Shown: piece after piece, positions 1 through 12,934 of the stretch | How the letters are laid out: each line of letters begins with the position of its first letter | How positions within the stretch are numbered: position 1 is the stretch's first letter | DNA from: Cladocopium goreaui | Lineage: Eukaryota; Sar; Dinophyceae; Suessiales; Symbiodiniaceae | Assembly (NCBI GenBank): GCA_947184155.2 | Contig: CAMXCT020006468.1 | Coordinates: 2,501 to 66,500 of the forward strand | DNA: 64,000 nt | Direction: 5' to 3' | Notes under the pieces: generated by a model | What the model saw: the letters and a program-made list of their open reading frames with translations, nothing else | What the model was told of the DNA's origin: nothing | Database searches by the model: none | Position numbers and translations under genes: made by a program

Positions 1-287
1 GTGGCCAATGGCACGTTAAGCAGATGGGGTGATCCCTCCAATTGATACCATGTTTTTGGGGTACCCAACGACTTGACCGCTCGACCAATTTGGACAGCTC
101 GACCCAAGATCCATAAAAAACGGATTCGACATAGAAATTGGTTCTGTTCTTGTGAATAGCACCCCCAAAATAGATAGGAAGAACGGAGACAACTGCAACT
201 TTGCAACAGCTATATCCCCAATGTTGATTCTGGTGGAACCTACAAATTTTTACTGGTGAAACCATGATTTCTACTGCGAAGGAGTAG

Positions 288-397
288 CACCCTCTGGTAA
301 ACAAACATGGCTATTGAAAATGGCCATAGAAATAGTTGATTTACCCATTAAAAATTGCGATTTTCCATAGTTTTTTGTATGTTTACCAGGCCGGGTA
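288..397. mobile_element. CCCTCTGGTAA MITE, copy 1
   Basis: The left end CCCTCTGGTAAAC is intact. The right end is degraded (ACCAGGCCGGGTA instead of ACCAGAGGGTA). The interior is the family palindrome with ATGGCTATTGAAAATGG and a TTTTCCATAG arm. The flanking TA is CA on the left. Confidence 0.8.
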
Positions 398-592
398 AAA
401 TCACACCACGCTTTTCTGCGTGGGGAGTTGCCAAAACAGCCCGGATCAGGTCTCCTGCGCCGCCGGCAGCGCAGCCGAGGGCCAATCGCCAACAATACAG
501 TGATTGGGGGCAGTTGGGAAGCCCAGAAACCTGGTGGACAGCAATGGAGAACTTCAGCGGGGTATCGGTACATGTATATATATATATAGATA

Positions 593-705
593 GATTAGTA
601 ATAATAATGTCAATAATAATGCTAATGATAAAAAAGATAATGATCACAATGATACTAACAACAATGACAATGATAATAATGTTGATAATAATGATACCAA
701 TTATA
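593..705. repeat. AAT/ATG-rich trinucleotide low-complexity tract
   Basis: The tract is made of AATAATG, GATAATG and ACAATG words in imperfect tandem. The weak open frames here are low-complexity Ile/Met/Thr strings and not genes. Confidence 0.7.
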
Positions 706-1260
706 ATATGTTGATTGCAGTGATTGTAATGACCTCAATCGTGGTCAATTCTACGCCACTGATCGAAACCCGGAGGATGATTTCACGAGCGATCGATCTG
801 GGATTTTCCACCATGTAAAACATAGATTTTTTTTGGGGGAAAACATGTAACTACCATGTAAAAACTACCATGTTTTTACACCTGTCGTTTTCGGCGAAGT
901 TGAGATATTTTTGAGACTTGCCTTATCGGTTTCGATCGCACGCTTTAAAAAACATCGCAGTGGCCAACTCTGGTCTCAAGATTGTCTACCAAACTTGACC
1001 CAATTTGGAAGTGAACCACCCCAAAACCGATGATGCCGTCTCTCAAACTTGAAGAATTGTCCAACAGACCTTCCGGCATGGAAGAACTAAAGGAAAATCA
1101 AATTTGGAGAAATCTTAGATGTCAGAACAAAGACGTGTCCATCCACATTGTGCTTCCTGGTCAATCTAATATTCCATGTTTTCGGGCAATCATTTGTTAG
1201 TAACTGAGACTGAGCAGTGTTCGAAACCGCTGTTGGTTGATGATTGTAGGCTTAATTTAT

Positions 1261-1392
1261 GTCAACCCTGGATTAATAATCCCAAACGGCTGTCTAATTG
1301 GGTGGGGGGTACCATTTCAGTAAGAGATTATGACTATTGGCGAAGTACCCCCCCAATAAATAAACTATGGCAACTATCAATCCGGGGTTGAC
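1261..1392. mobile_element. GTCAACCCYGGATT inverted-repeat element, copy 1
   Basis: The left end is GTCAACCCTGGATTAATA. The right end is the complement of GTCAACCCCGGATTGATA. A second copy lies at 19,029-19,149. The ~130-bp size and terminal inverted repeats suggest a MITE. No target duplication is evident for this copy. Confidence 0.55.
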
Positions 1393-1534
1393 CCCTGAAA
1401 CCTAGACTAAGTATGAAAATATTATCTAATAGTTTTTATAAAAGGGCATCTAATAAACTATGATGAAATTACCATTTCTCTTGGTGAAATCGCCCTTTCT
1501 ATTGGTAAAATACCGCCACTTTGGATGGTGAAGC

Positions 1535-1624
1535 CGCGGAAAGCGCCAGAGGCTCTGGTCGCAGCTGCTGCAGCAAGGCTGGCGCTTGGAGGAAGTGGGC
1601 AAGCGACGCGACGCGCACGAGGGC
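1535..1624 (-). other. Candidate coding exon (GC-rich island)
   Basis: A GC-rich 90-bp island sits in AT-rich DNA. On the minus strand it is open in one frame, preceded by an acceptor-like CTGACTCCAG and followed by a GC-type donor-like GCTTCACC. The frame would read ALVRVASLAHFLQAP and so on, an amphipathic Ala/Leu-rich peptide. The product is not recognised. Dinoflagellate genes often have short exons and non-GT donors, so this is plausible but unproven. Confidence 0.22.
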
Positions 1625-1640
1625 CTGGAGTCAGATCCAT

Positions 1641-2130
1641 TGGTTAATAGTTAATATTAATATCTAGTAATGTTAATGTTAATTGGTTAATAGTTCATGT
1701 TAATAGTTCATGTTAATAGTTAATGTTAATAGTTAATGTTAATATCTAGTAATGTTTAATCGATTATTAATGGTTAAAAACGTTAGTATTAGGAATGGTT
1801 AATAATTGATGGATATGAATGTTAACCAACTTTGGTAACCAACTAAGAATGGTGAATGATCAATGGATATGAATGATCAATGGTAATGGTTAATATCCAG
1901 TGGTTAATGATTATATAATGGTTATAAATTATACTGAGTTAATAATGGGTTAACTATGGTTAACTAATGGGTTAACAACCAACTATGGTGAATACTAGTA
2001 GTGGTTAATATCCATTGATTGTAGTTAATGTTGTCTAATATAGCCAACAACGGTTGATAATTATAAGCAAGACTTTCAATGGTTAACAACAAACTATGGT
2101 GAATATTGGTTGGTTAAGTATGGTGTAGTA
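1641..2130. repeat. GTTAAT/GGTTAATA low-complexity tract
   Basis: Words such as GTTAATGTTAATAG, TAATGGTTAA and GAATGGTTAATAAT recur in imperfect tandem over about 490 bp. No regular period is maintained. The tract is non-coding. Confidence 0.7.
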
Positions 2131-2165
2131 GTAATATAAAATGATAACTATAGTATAACAGTACT

Positions 2166-2304
2166 GGCCAACTTTAGGGTTGCTTCATCCTTTTATGAGA
2201 AAATGATAGCCACAAGGGGCTAAATGGGTCACTTTACCTCGATATTTACCCAATTTATCGCCTACCTGTGGTGTTTGGAGCAACCGTGATATTAGTTGGC
2301 TACT
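2166..2304. mobile_element. Possible GGTTGCTYC inverted-repeat element, copy 1
   Basis: The left part reads GCCAACTTTAGGGTTGCTTC. The right part reads GGAGCAACCGTGATATTAGTTGGC, an imperfect complement. A related arrangement is at 24,727-24,803. This is a weak call as a third small palindromic family. Confidence 0.35.
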
Positions 2305-2685
2305 ATGGTTTAAAACCAGCAAATAGCCTTAATTGTCCATTAATTGCAATTAATATCCACCAGTAATGGCTAGTAATCAACTAAATTGTCAATACACATT
2401 AGTAATAGTTCATATCCATTACATAGTCGTACTTAGAATCTTATTGTAATCAATATATCCAAATAATAATAAGGGTTACTAATGTTGCCTAAGAGAACAA
2501 ACCAATACTGGCTTTGAATGGACATATCAACCAGCAACAATGGGGATATAACAATGGGGTTCTGGTAAACCCAATGCCAGAAATCACCCCCTTAACCAAC
2601 CATGACTGGGGTTCAATTTACATACCCAATGATAAACTCAAATTTTGGATGGTTTTACTAAAGTTATGGTTTATGATCCCAGTAT

Positions 2686-2793
2686 TACCCTCTGGTAAAC
2701 TAACATAACTATGGAAAATCACAATTTTTGATGGCTAAATCAATTATTTCTATGGCCATTTTCAATAGCAAACTGTTTGTTTACCAGAGGGTA
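2686..2793. mobile_element. CCCTCTGGTAA MITE, copy 2
   Basis: TA-CCCTCTGGTAAAC at the left and a complementary TTACCAGAGGG-TA at the right enclose the family interior with ATTTCTATGGCCATTTTC. Confidence 0.85.
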
Positions 2794-3810
2794 TCCCATT
2801 ATTTTCTTAATATCGCATACTTTCTCCATGGTTTATGGCATAGGATTTCCCTTGTCGTCGAAGTGTTGGGGGGATGGTAACGGTTGGAGATGGGGACTTT
2901 CCTTGGGATGATAGGGAATTTACGGGACTTCATGGTTCTTATAGACCTAGTGAGGTTCAATAAGAGTGGAATATCCCAAGTTAACTAACCAAGGTGGATG
3001 GGTGACTTTATCCATCAACAATTTGGTGGATTCAATAAGTAAATGATGGAATTCATGGGGATTCATGGATTTTTCCAGCACAAGTGCAGATTTAAATCAA
3101 GAAACTCAGGGTTTTAACTTGATGAATGATGGTGATGTTGAGGTGATAGCTCAGTGGGATTTGACCATCAATAGTTTGCGGTGGCGGGACTTATCACTGG
3201 ATAGTGGGATTAATTTACATATTAACTACTAGGGACCATTGCAAAAACAGCTGACATTATAGGAATTAAAAGACTGTGGGTATCAAATTTTAATTTGTGT
3301 GCTAAGTATCAATGATTAATTATGAACAGTGGGACTGGTTATGGGTATCGTGGGATTCATTTACATGTTAGTCATAATTACTAGGGAAATAGTGGGATAT
3401 GTGTGGGAAATATAGTTTGACTATGTTTGACTTATGGATATAGTGGGACTTACCATCCCCCAACTAACAGATTAGACCTAGAGAATCTCCCATTTTTAGA
3501 GTAGTCTTGCAACCCCCGTCTCATGATATGCTCGAACTGTTGGGCATGGAAGTGATTAATTTCTAAATGGGATAGTTGGAATGAGGATAGGGTATGTGGT
3601 AAAATCCGAGAAGCCATTTCCAATTGAGGTTTATTCTATTTTATTATTGGGTAGACTCCTATTTGGGTGTCAAATGACCACCTTAAATGATTGGTTTTTA
3701 TGGGATGGTACCATCTCTTATGTTCTGGATTTGTGTTTCCCATCTTTTTCCGGGCCCTAAAAAAAGGTATATCATGGGAGATTAAGTGGGATCTATATAA
3801 CCATCAGTAA

Positions 3811-3928
3811 TACACTCTGGTAAACGTTTACATAACTATGGAAAATCATCATGCTATCAATGGATAAATCAACTATTTCGACTGGGCCATTTTCAAGTTC
3901 GCAAACTGTTAGTCATTACCAGAGGGTA
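3811..3928. mobile_element. CCCTCTGGTAA MITE, copy 3
   Basis: The left end is TACACTCTGGTAAACGTTTAC, one substitution from consensus. The right end is ATTACCAGAGGGTA. The interior carries the GACTGGGCCATTTTC variant. Confidence 0.8.
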
Positions 3929-4178
3929 AGTATGGGATGATTGGCATTGGGGTTTAACTGGGATCCAACGGGATAATGGTGGCAATTGGGTGGAGAAATG
4001 GGATGTGGCACAATAGGTACCAAGCATCATACTACATACCATGTGGGATGGGACAACTATGGGAGAATCAAATTCATTACGGTATAACGAAAAGCTGGAT
4101 CTTCTTGCAGGAGATCCAGGATACATCGGATTGAGACATGTGGGATGCCTCGATTCTGTTGATTGCAGATATGAGTAT

Positions 4179-4294
4179 TACCCTCTGGTAACGACTAACA
4201 GTTTGCTATTGAAAATGGCCATAGAAATAGTTGATTTATCCATGAAAAATGATGATTTTCCGTAGTTATGTATATAAACGTTTACCAGAGGGTA
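4179..4294. mobile_element. CCCTCTGGTAA MITE, copy 4
   Basis: TACCCTCTGGTAACG and CGTTTACCAGAGGGTA close a palindromic interior with GAAAATGGCCATAG and GATGATTTTCCG. Confidence 0.85.
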
Positions 4295-5109
4295 TTATAT
4301 AAAGGATTATTGTTGGGGTAGGTTTGAGACATGGATTGATAATGGTGTGCAATGTGGGACTTCTTGGGGGTTTAATGGGATCAATTAAGAGACAATTGTG
4401 CATTTTTTATTGACAAGAAAACCCGACAACAACTCCAACTAATGGGAGGTTTAACAGAACAAAACAAACCAGGTATTTCAACAGAAAATTTTGGCTTTTG
4501 ACCAACAGAAGTTGGGAGTTGAAACCGGAAAAAGTTCACTGTTGACCAAAGAAATCCAGCAGAATTTTCCGCACAAATCGGTGGCTGAGGTACTTCTTAC
4601 CTCCCGGTGTTCAAAGGGGCCCGGGCAAGAAGAGTCGCAGGGGAACTTGGTGGGTCGGCTCTATGGCAACATCTCTGCAAACTTTCCAGGGATATCATGG
4701 AGATATTCATCAGCAAGTTCATGATGGATGGGGATGTACTAGTTGGCCATCTTTGGTCATTTCTTACATAGCTGTGGTATAGATGGCCCTGGAAATTTTG
4801 ATGAATTGCCGGTAAAAACTGGTGAATTTCCATGGTAAACTGTCAAATTACCAGAAGGTATTTTATTTTTTTAGCGATATGGCTATTTTGGTTGGTGAGC
4901 AACCAAATTTGGCATCTGGAAATTGGACAGCGGAGATACACGCACGCAAGAAATGGGACACCTCCACTGGTTGTTTTCTGTACAGTACTATACCCCAAAG
5001 AAGGAACCCAGAATGACCCCAAATGGAAATCACATACATACATTATACATATATATATATATATATCACATACATAATGCATTATAACTATATATATATA
5101 CATATATAT

Positions 5110-5385
5110 ATATATACATATACATACATACATACATACATACATACATACATACATACATACATACATACATACATACATACATACATACATACATACA
5201 TACATACAATACATACCTACATACAATACATACATACATACGTACATACGTACATACGTACATACGTACATACGTACATACGTACATACGTACATACGTA
5301 CATACCCCATGCAGGCAGGCATGCATGCATGCATGCATGCATGCATGCATGCATGCATCCATACATACATACATACATACATACA

Positions 5386-5417
<32 letters not shown>

Positions 5418-5451
5418 CATACATACATACATACATACATACATACATACA

Positions 5452-5485
<34 letters not shown>
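5110..5485. repeat. Compound (CATA)n / (CATACGTA)n / (GCAT)n microsatellite
   Basis: Long runs of CATA flank a central block of ACGTACAT units and a (GCAT)n block near 5,317-5,357. Overlapping open frames on both strands are Tyr/Thr/His/Ile or Met/Tyr/Val/Cys repeats produced by the tetranucleotide and are not genes. Confidence 0.95.
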
Positions 5486-6305
5486 CTACATATATATATA
5501 TATTACATAATATATATCCAAAGAGTGATATATTGTCAATAAACCATGTTTTTTTTCCTTTGCGGGGAACATGTTTTCCTTGAGGCGTGGATTACTTCGA
5601 CTCAAAGAAACAAGTCATCGAGCGCCCCGGCTTTTTGGGAGACCTTGGGATAGGAGTAGAGGACCCACTGAGATCTACTTGGGGCAGTTCCACCAAAGGT
5701 GGTGCAGCCATATGGCCTGGTCCCATATCCCAACTCATGCGGCTGCCATGTTTGTAACCTCTGCACCTCTGCTGGTAGTTGATACTGCTGGTTGATATTC
5801 ACACTATTCACCCATGGGTGGATATTTGGGTACACAAAATGATCGACCACTCTGAAGTGGGGTGATTTGAGATCTCTTGGTAATCAGCTCCATGGCTAGA
5901 CAATCCGCCATTTACTTCAATGGTTTTCCCAGCGAACTAAACCTCCGTAGAATGGATGACGTTCTTTCCCAGACATGTTGGAGACCAGAGGGTAGATTCA
6001 ACTGGCTTGGAAGCAGAATTGCTAGCTTCTCAGTGGACTGATCCTCCAGATCAATGGTTGATACACTTGAGGGGTATGTCGCCACCAAACATGGGGTATG
6101 AAAAAATGGAGGGGAAACAACCCTCAAATTCAGTGGCTTGGCTTAGCCAGCCATATTGAAGCCCTAAGGTTGGACTTCTAAGTGATGTAGTCGAGTCCTT
6201 TCAGTAGCAAAACCTGGCTTTGTTTCAGGGGAGCCCATATTTTCCCAATGAACCATGAGACATGGGGAATCAATGGGGAAGATGGTTGGTTTTTTGGGGA
6301 CTCAT

Positions 6306-6417
6306 TACCCTCTGGTAAACGTTTACATAGCGAACTGGAAAATGGCCTAGTCAAAATAGTGGATTTACCCATTAAAAATGGTGATTTTCTATAGCTATGT
6401 TAGTTTACCAGAGGGTA
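6306..6417. mobile_element. CCCTCTGGTAA MITE, copy 5
   Basis: Both ends are perfect (TACCCTCTGGTAAACG, TTTACCAGAGGGTA). The interior has GAACTGGAAAATGGCC and TTTTCTATAGCTATG. Confidence 0.87.
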
Positions 6418-7060
6418 AGCAAATTCAGCAAAATGTTGATACGTCTTTTTGACGTTTCTCTAAAAACCCTGTGACAATCTAACACTGATTGGTGGATGAT
6501 TTTCATTCATCTAGCCACCGTACTTGGGGGTAGTTGGATCCCCATTACATCACCATTAAATCAAAGTAATTATATACTATCAAATCCCCTTAAACCAGCA
6601 TTTTTCCTGGTTTTCAAGTACCGGAAGGGCAAGTTGCTTTACGTTGACAAGATTTACAGGTCACCATGGGTGTTTCAAAAAACGTCCACTGCCAAGGCAT
6701 GTACAGAGGCGCCATGGGATTCCCGGGTTAGAGGTGCCAATGTTGTGCAATATACTATAGTATATGATATAGATACATGTAATATATAACATACATGTGA
6801 ATGTATATATATATACACACTATAATGTACATAATTCTACATATCTTTTTTCAAATGCTTTGATTACGTGCATAGCTACGATATATATATACATACGTAC
6901 ATGTACTAGACTTCAAGTGATGGAGGTTTAGCGAATTCACAGCAGTGGTGAAACAGCCCTGAGAGAAACCCTGCAGTGCTCCAAGTCCTGTGAAGAGATT
7001 GGAACGTTGGATGGTTCATTTCCTGCAGTTGGGATCCGACTTGAACACCTTGAGATGGGA

Positions 7061-7110
7061 GATGATATGAGATGATATGAGATGATATGAGATGATATGA
7101 GATGATATGT
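7061..7110. repeat. (GATGATATGA)5 tandem repeat
   Basis: Five consecutive 10-bp units GATGATATGA are seen, the last ending in T. Confidence 0.95.
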
Positions 7111-8140
7111 ACTCATCCGATCAGAGCTACCCTCTTTTTTGGGGAATTGGGGACCCCAGAACCTGACCAAAAAAAGCCTATCCTGAAGTGTAGATGGCCC
7201 AAAAATTGTGCGCTGATAAATCCCCATCAAAAATGCTGATTGTCCATGACAAATTGTTTTTTGGATTCCCAGAGGGTATCCACTCCACTCCAATCCAATC
7301 CAATCTACATACACATGCGTTTTACAAGAACAAACTGGACAGACTTGGTGGTTTCAAATCTAGCCCTATTCGCCCTTTTCCAATCCAATCGAACTCCAAT
7401 CCATGCCTTTTTTGAGGTTGGGTATTTCCGTGCGGTCGCCTGGTGGGGCAACTGGAAGTGCCCTAGTCCCCTGTTTTCATGGTGGTTTTCATGGGGAAAA
7501 GCCGTAAAAAAAAATCACAGGAAAGCCATGTTGAAAAATGCATTAATTATAAATGGAGGCTTGCAATGGGAAAATCATCTATAGTTGGGGGGAGTTTCCA
7601 TTGCCATGTTTAAGGAAACTGAAGGGTAATCGATAGGGAAACTCCGAGTGCCGAATGCTTCGGAACTCTGGACTCAGTTCTTTTTTCCGTCGGCATAGTC
7701 GATGTCCGGATGACGAGCATTGCAGCATGGCTTTGATTCTGGCATTCCTAGATCAATATTCTTTCTTGTAACAAATGTAAATATCCAAATATACAAGAGA
7801 TATTTTACAGCAGCATGGCTTTTGCGAAGTGGTCTTGAGTTGAAATTGGATGATGTTCAATGATGTTCCATGAAACATGTTCAAAAAGGCTGTGGTTCCC
7901 AGGGCCGAAACAACAACTACTGACTGACCCAGTGCCACTCAGATTTGATGGTGGACCACTTTCATCAGATTGGGGGGAAACTTGACCCTTCAAAGCCATG
8001 GGTACTTAAATCCCTTAGTCTTTTGGTATCAATGGGATTATCTACTGACCAGCTGAGAATTTACTTTTTTGCAGGGTATCTAAGATTGGCCAGAGTCAAA
8101 ACACGTAAAAACTTTGCTTTCTTCCCCCAGGTGCTAAATG

Positions 8141-8225
8141 TAGGTTTCCTGAAATAGGGGTATACCCCCAAATCATCAATTTTAGTAGGATTTTCCATTA
8201 TAAACCATCCATTTTGGAGTATCTC
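8141..8225. mobile_element. GTTTCCTGAAAT..GGGGTA inverted-repeat element, partial copy
   Basis: It starts GGTTTCCTGAAATAGGGGTATACCCCCAAATCAT. The interior word TATAAACCATCCATTTTGG is the complement of the interior of the complete copy at 57,370-57,482. The far terminus is not clearly preserved. Confidence 0.45.
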
Positions 8226-8955
8226 CATGTATGGAAAGCCCCAAATTTGGACCCACTGCGATGTCTTTTGACCAGGATTTCAAGGGGCACGATTTCCTGG
8301 CGGCAGCGCGGTGTGCACGGTTTTTGAACATTTGGTCATATGTGGTAAAGCCAATAATTTCACCATCCAAAATTGGGGGTTAACATGAACTTGGATATGT
8401 ATATATATATATATAACCTTTCTTTTAGGATGATGTGAAATGACTTCCAGTCATGGTGGGTGAAAATGGGATGCCCTCTGTCCCAAGCCACCAAGCGTGA
8501 TTCTTCCGGGATCATCTAGGCTTTGATATCCCGATCAGTCAACCTCATAGGTAGCTCAAGATGTTTGCCATCAAGAATCCGGGATTTTTTCCACCGTCAA
8601 AACACAAGGGTTCGAACATCAAAAAATGGCCGAACCATCAATTTTTTTCGGGATACTGACTCAATTGACCAACAAAACCATGGGATAAGACAAATGTGTC
8701 TTGTCTGAAAATGTGGTACCCGTGGTACCACCGAATTTGATAAGCAATCATGAGTCTCCATTTCTTCATGGGGTAATTTCATGGGTATCCCCATTTTCAA
8801 AAGCACTCAATATCACGTTGTTAGTAATATTTATTGCCACTTAAATAATGCTCATTTATTCCATCATTTACTAGTTAAGCCCTAGTTACATGTAAGATTT
8901 CCCTCTAACATATCCCCATTCATTGCTGTTAAACTCCCCATGTTGGTGAAATCAA

Positions 8956-9430
8956 TATATATATATATATATATATATAATATGATATAATATAATATAA
9001 TATAATATATATATATAATATAATATAATATAATATAATATAATATATATAATATAATATAATATAATATAATATAATATAATATAACATAATATAAATA
9101 TAAAATAATATAATATAATATAATATAATATAATATATATATAATGTAATATAATATAATATAATATAATATAATATATATTATATATAATATATATATA
9201 ATATAATATATAATATATAATATAATATATATAATATAATATAATATAATATAATATAATATATATTATATATAATATATATATAATATATATAATATAT
9301 ATATAATATAATATATAATATAATATAATATAAAAATAGAATATAGCTATATTTAATATAATATATATATATATGTATTATGGTATATATATAATATATA
9401 TAATATACATATATATATATATGTATATAA
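8956..9430. repeat. AT-only (TAATA)n/(TA)n satellite
   Basis: About 475 bp of nearly pure A/T are built from TATAATATAA words with (TA)n blocks. Open frames across it are Tyr/Ile artefacts. Confidence 0.95.
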
Positions 9431-9669
9431 TGGTTGGTTATACATTCCCTGGATTTGCTGAAGATGACTTTTTCCAATTTTTCCCATACGTTCATCCACC
9501 ATTTGGTGAATCTACTAGGTTTATTTCATATTTTTTTCATATTTTTTGCGACTAATCCCATCAAACATCCTCCATTTACAGATTTTCCCAGCTAAAAACC
9601 TTCACTATTTTGGGGATTCCCCACTTGACTGGCCATCTTGGTGACATCCTCCATTCTTCCCGCCCAAAG

Positions 9670-9731
9670 GTGCCGGCGCTGAAGTCGCCGTCTGGAAAGG
9701 GAGCCATGAAGAGGCCTGCGAGCAAAAGATG
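9670..9731 (+). other. Candidate coding exon (GC-rich island)
   Basis: A 62-bp GC-rich segment follows a pyrimidine-rich tract ending CCCAAAG and is followed by GTGATG. It reads VPALKSPSGKGAMKRPASKR. Basic KRPA-type peptides are common in dinoflagellate nuclear proteins. The parent gene is not recognised. Confidence 0.3.
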
Positions 9732-10790
9732 GTGATGCGCTGGGGTGGGAGGTTAGAATTCTCATCCAAACATGTTTTTTTTAAACCATCAAACGCATCA
9801 AAAAATTGGTTTTAACCATTGAACAATGCCATGAAAAATGGATGTTTAACTGTTTAACCATCCACAACACTGGTGAAAATCCTGTCATCCCAGCAATTTT
9901 TGGGCTGATTTACCATGAAAAAAAGTGGTTTCACCATGACAATGGGGCTTTGATATGATAAATAGTCTTCAAACATGCCCTGCCTTTTTTCATAGATCCA
10001 ATACTTAACCAGGGGCTCTGGGTCATGCTGGGGCATGGGGGGATCCCAAGCCATCATCGAAGTGGTTATTCATTTTGGGGAAAGGATTGGCAATACTTCA
10101 TGAGGTCCCCCAAGTTTCAGAAAACACCCCCTCTGCTTGGGAATCTTTTTTCAGTTCCTGGTCATTCATTGGGGACGGTCGGCTTCTGAAAATCTTCACC
10201 CGAGATTTTGATGGTTGGGAACCTCATTTTCCCCATGGTTTTTATTAGGCTACCTCCTCATTGTCGACAAACCTAGACGAGGAAGATAACTGGTGGCTGT
10301 GTTATGACTTATGCAACTTATGCCTGTTTTTTTTTCTTCCCCCATTTTCAAGCCCCTTTAGTGTTGGGCCTTTGTCCGTATGGTCGAAGGGGGTGATATG
10401 TCGGCGTTGGAGAGGCTTTCCTTGCAAGATGATCCTGGTGCTTGCTACAAATCTTCGAGTTATGTACACATGTGATTGTAAATGGTCACAAACAAGAACT
10501 ACCAGACAAAGTGGGTAAAGTTACGGTAAAGTGCTGGCATTTTTTTGGATTCCATGTGGATGTGGGTCAAAATGGAAGACCTAGGGGACCACAGATGTTA
10601 GTCTAGTTTAGTATTAACCATCCAATTATTGGGGTACCTAATTTTGACCCATACCCATGTGAATTTAGACCATGGTTGTCAGTGACATAAATCCAGCCTT
10701 TCATCCTCACCATTATTCATTCCTGGATGTAGTGGGTGACAGGTTCCTTCCTGGGGTATTTCCCATCCCTAAAAAGGTGGGTTTCAATAT

Positions 10791-10905
10791 GGCTATGGTT
10801 CAATACCTATGAAAATACCATTTTTAGTGGGATGAACATCCATTTTAACCCAGCTATTTTGATGTGAACAGAAGGGGTACTATTGGTTTTGACACACTGC
10901 CATAT
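10791..10905. mobile_element. GGGTATGGGTCAA inverted-repeat element, diverged copy
   Basis: It shares the core TTTTTAGTGGGATGAACATC with the copies at 14,101-14,213 and 25,741-25,842. The ends are eroded (GGCTATGGTTCAATACC on the left, GGTTTTGACACACTGCC on the right). Confidence 0.5.
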
Positions 10906-11340
10906 GAATTTTGTCGAATTTTGAATGATGTGAGTCTACCCTTATGTTAGGAAATATATTCAGCCACATGGATAGTCGCTGCCATGGCTCCCACTGGCGC
11001 AGCTACCAGGCGCAATGGAATTGGGCGAATGGTCTGGTAGGGGAAAGGCACACATGAATATCATGAATTAATTTGACATTGCTATGGAACGTAGTCCATT
11101 TTATAGATGATTTACCCATTATAGGTAAGAATGGGCTATGTGGGCCTACGAACAGGTTCTGCATTATAATAAACTATGGTAACTTCATTAGCCATTTGCC
11201 CAGAACTAGGAGGATAATCACCATCAACTATGGATCATCACCATTTATTGCTATGGATTATCGAATAGATGATTATCATCATCATATTGTCATATTTACC
11301 GGTGGGTACCCATCATTTATATTATAGATGATTATCACCA

Positions 11341-11437
11341 TTTATAATAACTATGGAAAATCACAATTTTTCATGGGAAAATTCACATTTAGTTCGTGGT
11401 GATTATCCATAGCAAACTGTTAAACGACCACAGGGTA
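11341..11437. mobile_element. Degenerate CCCTCTGGTAA MITE
   Basis: The interior AACTATGGAAAATCACAA and the arm ATAGCAAACTGTTAA match the family. The right end is ACGACCACAGGGTA. The left terminus is lost. Confidence 0.45.
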
Positions 11438-11637
11438 GCCACCTGACGCAGGGACTGGAAGATGGATGAATTCTTGAGATCCAGGAAATCATCGACTGAA
11501 CATAGCCAGACCGGTGCTTGTGAATAAATCAAAAGTTCAATGGAGAAAACTGTTGAAACCAGGTGTATCCAGGTATATTATATATATGTATAGGCTCGTC
11601 CCAGGTCCTGGAACTACATACGATGGGGTGGGGGGAT

Positions 11638-11735
11638 GGGGTGGGATGTTAACGTTCATGTGAACTTGCAGAAGCAGTTGATGCTAAGCACACGCGGGGT
11701 GGGGTGGGATGTTAACGTTCATGTGAACTTGCAGA
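11638..11735. repeat. 63-bp minisatellite interrupted by the gap
   Basis: The unit beginning GGGGTGGGATGTTAACG occurs at 11,638 and again at 11,701, a 63-bp period, and the second unit runs straight into the run of N. The gap probably hides further units. Confidence 0.8.
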
Positions 11736-11835
11736 NNNNNNNNNNNNNNNNNNNNNNNNNNNNNNNNNNNNNNNNNNNNNNNNNNNNNNNNNNNNNNNNN
11801 NNNNNNNNNNNNNNNNNNNNNNNNNNNNNNNNNNN
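11736..11835. other. Assembly gap of 100 N
   Basis: Exactly 100 N are present, the usual placeholder for a gap of unknown size. Open frames crossing it are meaningless. Confidence 0.99.
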
Positions 11836-12713
11836 GGGTCAGGAGGAAAACAGAGTGGAATTGTCCAAAGACATGGGGACTTAGCTGGCCAAAATGGAGC
11901 TTCTAACCAACAAAGGGGGGCTTGACCAGCAACGAAAAGGGATTCAGTTCGTTGAAGCCATTTGGGGTGAAAATTCTCCACGTGAAAGCCTGGGTTGGGA
12001 ACCCTTGGTGTGCTGAAACACCACCCTTTTTGGGCTGCGGTTTGACAAATAAATGGATTATACAACCGGAGTTATAGGAGTTAAATCCCAACTTATGGGG
12101 TTTATGACTTAGTTATAACCAAAGTGAAAAACGAGGGTAAACTCACATAGATGTGGACGCCATGGCCCATTGAGGGATGAATTACCTATAAAAATGGCGA
12201 TGTTCCACATCTTTTCGCATGTTTAACTTAAACCCAGGGTACCTATGAATAGGAAACCCAACTGGCACCCCCTAGTAGGTTATATATATATATACATATT
12301 ACATATATATATATACATATTACATACATATATATATATATATCATACATATCCATATTACCGCGTTGTATCCCATAAAATCCTCAAAAGAACTTTGTTG
12401 GTGAAAAAACACCATATTTGCGGCTGTGTTACACCATGAAATCCAAGGCTTATAGCAGATGCTCAGCAGATCCTCATTATGTTTGTTGATCAAATCACCA
12501 GCAAAAGTCCCATAGAAAAAAACCATTTTTGTTGGTGAAATCCTATTAAATCCACCATGAAAAACCATCATCAAACCCAATCAAATTCCATAAAACCACC
12601 ATTTTTGGTTGGTTAGGTCCTATTAAACCATCATTAATCCATCATTTTCGTTGGTTAAATCACCATGAAATCACCTCATTACGCACCTAGCACCTGGCTT
12701 CTTCCCGGTGCAG

Positions 12714-12785
12714 GAGCAGTGGTGTTTTGCTCCGCCTGTGGCAGCCGTGCGGGGCACAAGATGCAGCCAGGGGCGCCTGGATTCA
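12714..12785 (+). other. Candidate coding exon with a CxxC motif
   Basis: A GC-rich segment follows CTTCTTCCCGGTGCAG, a good polypyrimidine-AG acceptor. It reads GAVVFCSACGSRAGHKMQPG and onward, with a CSACG knuckle. No donor is certain (CATCAG or ACAATG follow). The parent gene is not recognised. Confidence 0.32.
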
Positions 12786-12804
12786 GCATCAGACAATGAT
12801 GATT

Positions 12805-12934
12805 TACAAGGTGGTGCCCCCCAGTTATAAGTTGGTTTATAATCCCATGAAAACTATAGATATATCACCTACAAAAACCATAGTTATTGGAGTTATGTTC
12901 ACCAACTTAGCTATCTAGGGGGCACCACCTTGTA
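12805..12934. mobile_element. TACAAGGTGGTGCCCCCC inverted-repeat element
   Basis: An 18-bp perfect terminal inverted repeat, TACAAGGTGGTGCCCCCC and its complement, encloses about 94 bp. The interior is itself palindromic (CCAGTTATAAGTTGG and ACTATAGATATATC words). Only one copy was seen in the window. Confidence 0.7.

Noticed and set aside
4843..5583. Overlapping long open frames on both strands
   Set aside because: They are tetranucleotide microsatellite translations (Tyr-Ile-His or Met-Tyr-Val-Cys repeats).
9181..9495. 104-codon frame on the minus strand
   Set aside because: Almost all Tyr/Ile from an AT satellite.
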